Assembly: GCF_024137025.1 (NCBI RefSeq)
Contig: NZ_JAMYJR010000013.1
Coordinates: forward strand, 186,001 to 250,000
Reading direction: 5' to 3'
Length of the DNA: 64,000 bases
From: Paractinoplanes aksuensis
GTDB taxonomy: Bacteria; Actinomycetota; Actinomycetes; Mycobacteriales; Micromonosporaceae
Numbering within the stretch: the stretch's first letter is position 1; every line of letters starts with the position of its first letter. The notes beneath the pieces are model-generated. The model saw nothing but the letters and a program-made list of their open reading frames with translations. It was not told the origin of the DNA and searched no databases. The translations under genes were made by a program, and so were the position numbers. Of this stretch, positions 61,178-64,000 are shown in pieces.

Positions 61178-64000
61178 GGCTCAGACCGGCCGCGGCGATG
61201 GCTATGGCCGCGCTTCTGGCGATCGGCATAGCGCCGCCCGCACAAGCGACACCCGCGAAGGCGAAAGCCGCGGCGCCCGCCAAGCCCAAGGTTCTCGTCT
61301 TCTCGGGAGCGGCGGCGGCGCAGCAGGACCCGGTGGTGAAGGCGACCGCCACCATCAAGGAGCTCGGCGCGGCGCAGGGGCTCGACGTCACGTCGAGCAC
61401 CGACCCGGCCGTCTTCAGCCCGAGCGGCCTGGCGGCGTACCGTGCCGTCGCGTTCCTCTCGGCCGACGGCGTGGTCCTTTCCGGCGTACAGGAAACTGCT
61501 CTCAAGGCCTTCGTCAACGCGGGCGGCGGGTTCCTCGGGGTCGGCGACGCGGCCCGGGCCCAGCTCGACTCGACCTGGTTCACCGGCCTGGTCGGCGCCC
61601 GCCCGGCCGGCGCGATCCCGGTCTCGCACCCGGTCGCGGCGGTCACGGCCAGCGGCGAGAACGCGCCCAACGAGACCGCCGTCAAGGCGAGCGACGGCGA
61701 CGCCAACACCAAGTGGCTCGTGTTCGCGACGACCGGCTGGCTCCGCTTCGAACTGGCCGCCCCGGCCCGGATCACCGGCTACGCGCTGACGTCGGCCAAC
61801 GACACGCCCGGCCGTGACCCCAAGGACTGGACCCTGCAGGGCTCGGCCAACGGGCAGACCTGGACCGACGTGGACCGCCGCACGGGCCAGACGTTCCCGG
61901 AGCGCTTCCAGATCCGGCGCTTCGATGTGACCACCCCGGGCGACTACAAGTACTACCGCCTGAACGTCACGGCCAACAGCGGCGAGCCGATCGTCCAGCT
62001 GGCCGACCTGCGCCTGTTCACCGGCACCACCGAGACGCCGGCCCCGCCCGCGGTCAACCGGGCCGTGGTCAACATCCTCGACCGCCAGCACCCGGCGACC
62101 AAGGACCTGGGGCTGAACCTCGCGCGCGAGGACCGCTGGTACAACTGGGAGACCAACCCGATCGGCCAGGTGCACACGCTGGCCCAGGTCGAGGAGCGCC
62201 ACTACAACCCGGGGCTGGGCGCCAACGGCCCGTTCCACCCGGTCTCGTGGTGCCGTGACTACGACGGCGGCCGGTCCTTCTACACCGGCATGGGGCACAC
62301 CGAGGGTTCGTACGGCGAGGAAGCGTTCCGGAAGCACCTGACCGGCGCGCTCGGCTGGACCAGCGGCATCGTCCGCGGTGACTGCAAGGCCACCATCGCG
62401 AGCAACTACAAGGTGGAGCGGCTCACGACGACCAACCAGACCGGTCAGCTCGACCAGATCGGCGAGCCCCACGGCCTGACCATCACCCCTGACGGCACGG
62501 TCTTCTACGTCGGCAAGGCGGCCTGCCCGACCGCGCCGGTCGTCCCGTGGACCGACCCCAACGTGGGTCTCGGTTGCGGCACCATCCACGCCTGGGATCC
62601 CGTCACCAAGACGGCCAAGCTGCTCACCACCCTCAAGGTGATGGGACACCGCGGCAGCGGCGACGAGCTCCAGAAGAACGAGGAGGGCCTGCTCGGCATC
62701 GTGCCGGACCCGAAGTTCTCGGAGAACGGCCACATCTTCGTCTACTGGATGCCGCACGAGTCGATCGACCGTGACAAGCGGATCGGCCAGCGCACCATCT
62801 CCCGCTTCACGTACGACAAGACGGCCAGGACGATCGACCAGTCCACCCGCAAGGACGTCCTCAAGTGGCCGGTGCAGATCCACAGCTGCTGCCACGCGGG
62901 CGGCGGCATGGCGTTCGACGCCAAGGGCAACCTGTACGTCGGATCGGGCGACAGCAACTCCTCAGGCGGCTCCAGCGGCTACTCGGGCAACAACTGGACG
63001 CAGGACTGGCAAGGCGTCTCGTTCCAGGACGCGCGCCGCACCTCGGGCAACACCAACGACCTGAACGGCAAGATTCTCCGCATCCACCCGGAGGCGGACG
63101 GGACGTACACGATCCCGCAGGGCAACCTGTTCCCGCCGGGGACCGCGAAGACGCAGCCCGAGATCTACGTGATGGGCGTCCGCAACATCTCGCGCCTGCA
63201 GATCGACCCCAAGACCCAGTGGCTGACCGCCGCCTGGGTCGGACCGGACGCCTCGTCGCCCAGCCCCGACCTCGGCCCGGCCAAGTACGAGACGGCCACG
63301 ATCATCACCGAGGCCGGCAACCACGGCTGGCCGTACTGCATGGGCAACCGGCAGCCGTACCGTGACCGCAGCAACACCGACGCGACCCAGCTGACCGGCT
63401 GGTACGACTGCAACGCCCCGAAGAACAACTCGCCCCGCAACACCGGCCTGGTCGACCTGCCGCCGGTCAAGGACAACATGATCTGGTACTCGCCCGACGG
63501 CGGCGGCCCGGTCTTCCCGAAGCGCGAGGGCAGCGACATCCCGTCCTACAAGGCCGCGGAAGCCACGTACACCCAGCCCTACCTGCGGGGTGGCGGCCAG
63601 GCGGTCATGTCCGGCCCGACGTACCACCGCGAGCTGGTCGACGCCAACAGCACGGTGGCCTGGCCGTCGTACTGGAACGACAAGTGGTTCATCGGCGACC
63701 AGTCGAACTCGGCCAACCGCGTCGCGGTCACCGTCGACCCCGACGGCGTCGCGACCGGGCAGCCCCCGGTGCACGCCGAGACGCTCCGCGCGATCATCCC
63801 GGCCGGTGGCAGCAGCACCACGCTGCAGTCCTGGATGGACGCCAAATTCGGCCCGGACGGCGCGCTCTACCTGCTCGACTACGCGGGCGGCTTCTTCAGC
63901 CTGCACAGCAACCAGAAGCTGATCCGGATCACCTACCAGGGCGGGGCGGCCACGCCGACGCCGGCCGCTACGTCGACCGCGGTGCAGAACAAGCCGCTGA
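61174..64000 (+). CDS. Secreted ThuA-discoidin-sugar dehydrogenase fusion (3' end outside window)
   Basis: At least 942 residues are visible; the frame is still open at 64000. After a signal peptide (MRLRPAAAMAMAALLAIGIA) comes a ThuA half (KVLVFSGAAAAQQDPVVKAT; FVNAGGGFLGVGDAARAQLD). A discoidin-like module (about 155-285; GENAPNETAVK) follows, then the other ThuA half (HYNPGLGANGPFHPVSWCRD; RSFYTGMGHTEGSYGEEAFR). From about 415 on there is a glucose/sorbosone-dehydrogenase propeller (EPHGLTITPDGTVFYVGKAA, EEGLLGIVPDPKFSENGHIF, SCCHAGGGMAFDAKGNLYVG, NDLNGKILRIHPEADGTYT, GPDGALYLLDYAGGFFSL). PQQ is the known cofactor of the family. GGAGGG precedes the ATG, which overlaps the laccase stop. Confidence 0.9.
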   Translation, partial: MRLRPAAAMAMAALLAIGIAPPAQATPAKAKAAAPAKPKVLVFSGAAAAQQDPVVKATATIKELGAAQGLDVTSSTDPAVFSPSGLAAYRAVAFLSADGVVLSGVQETALKAFVNAGGGFLGVGDAARAQLDSTWFTGLVGARPAGAIPVSHPVAAVTASGENAPNETAVKASDGDANTKWLVFATTGWLRFELAAPARITGYALTSANDTPGRDPKDWTLQGSANGQTWTDVDRRTGQTFPERFQIRRFDVTTPGDYKYYRLNVTANSGEPIVQLADLRLFTGTTETPAPPAVNRAVVNILDRQHPATKDLGLNLAREDRWYNWETNPIGQVHTLAQVEERHYNPGLGANGPFHPVSWCRDYDGGRSFYTGMGHTEGSYGEEAFRKHLTGALGWTSGIVRGDCKATIASNYKVERLTTTNQTGQLDQIGEPHGLTITPDGTVFYVGKAACPTAPVVPWTDPNVGLGCGTIHAWDPVTKTAKLLTTLKVMGHRGSGDELQKNEEGLLGIVPDPKFSENGHIFVYWMPHESIDRDKRIGQRTISRFTYDKTARTIDQSTRKDVLKWPVQIHSCCHAGGGMAFDAKGNLYVGSGDSNSSGGSSGYSGNNWTQDWQGVSFQDARRTSGNTNDLNGKILRIHPEADGTYTIPQGNLFPPGTAKTQPEIYVMGVRNISRLQIDPKTQWLTAAWVGPDASSPSPDLGPAKYETATIITEAGNHGWPYCMGNRQPYRDRSNTDATQLTGWYDCNAPKNNSPRNTGLVDLPPVKDNMIWYSPDGGGPVFPKREGSDIPSYKAAEATYTQPYLRGGGQAVMSGPTYHRELVDANSTVAWPSYWNDKWFIGDQSNSANRVAVTVDPDGVATGQPPVHAETLRAIIPAGGSSTTLQSWMDAKFGPDGALYLLDYAGGFFSLHSNQKLIRITYQGGAATPTPAATSTAVQNKPL

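Overview
The window is high-GC DNA with frequent GTG starts, ATGA start/stop overlaps and large secreted multi-domain enzymes. This fits a soil actinomycete, most likely of the Micromonosporaceae (Actinoplanes-like). The family assignment is an inference from gene content; no rRNA or complete marker gene is present. I see no prophage, insertion sequence, plasmid origin or CRISPR array.

Layout. 1-3.7 kb: the 3' end of a secreted protein, a long TerD-related protein and an oddly interrupted tRNA-like gene. 3.7-15 kb: two LuxR-type two-component systems, each beside an ABC exporter (one MacB-like and divergent, one ABC-2 type in the same operon), with LysE and MFS exporters and a 58-bp tandem repeat. 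15-20.9 kb: a ThuA/DUF1080 secreted enzyme, an ECF sigma/membrane protein pair, a SARP remnant and an MFS-FadR-GNAT operon. 20.9-25.2 kb: a secreted aldose epimerase and a complete sugar ABC transporter behind a structured leader. 25.2-32.5 kb: a lysyl oxidase-like protein divergent from a 1758-residue GH92 alpha-mannosidase. 32.6-38.9 kb: a lipoprotein, a TIR-TPR deletion derivative, an amino-acid ABC transporter, a MerR/HEAT operon and a pectate-lyase-like remnant. 38.9-51 kb: DinB, methyltransferases, a cupin regulator, a GH13 amylase, a second GH92 enzyme, a site-2 protease, and BlaI and DtxR regulators. 51-60 kb: an SMP-30 protein, then a Pls/PosA-type polyamino-acid synthetase coupled to an M1 peptidase, a PP2C phosphatase and a YbdK-type ligase. 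60-64 kb: a two-domain laccase coupled to a ThuA/discoidin/sugar-dehydrogenase protein cut off by the window end.

Two themes stand out. First, both GH92 enzymes and the laccase/dehydrogenase pair carry the same palindrome, TGACAACGTTGTCA or a close variant, at or near their starts. Three of these proteins also share one discoidin-like module. This suggests a LacI-type regulon for hydrolytic and oxidative attack on a polysaccharide. Second, the 1288-residue synthetase at 52.2-56.0 kb has the adenylation, carrier and six-helix/three-soluble-domain plan of epsilon-poly-lysine synthetase. It overlaps an M1 aminopeptidase gene, and M1 enzymes include known poly-lysine-degrading peptidases. It is the best candidate here for an uncharacterised biosynthetic system.

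All family calls come from reading the sequence; no database search was run.
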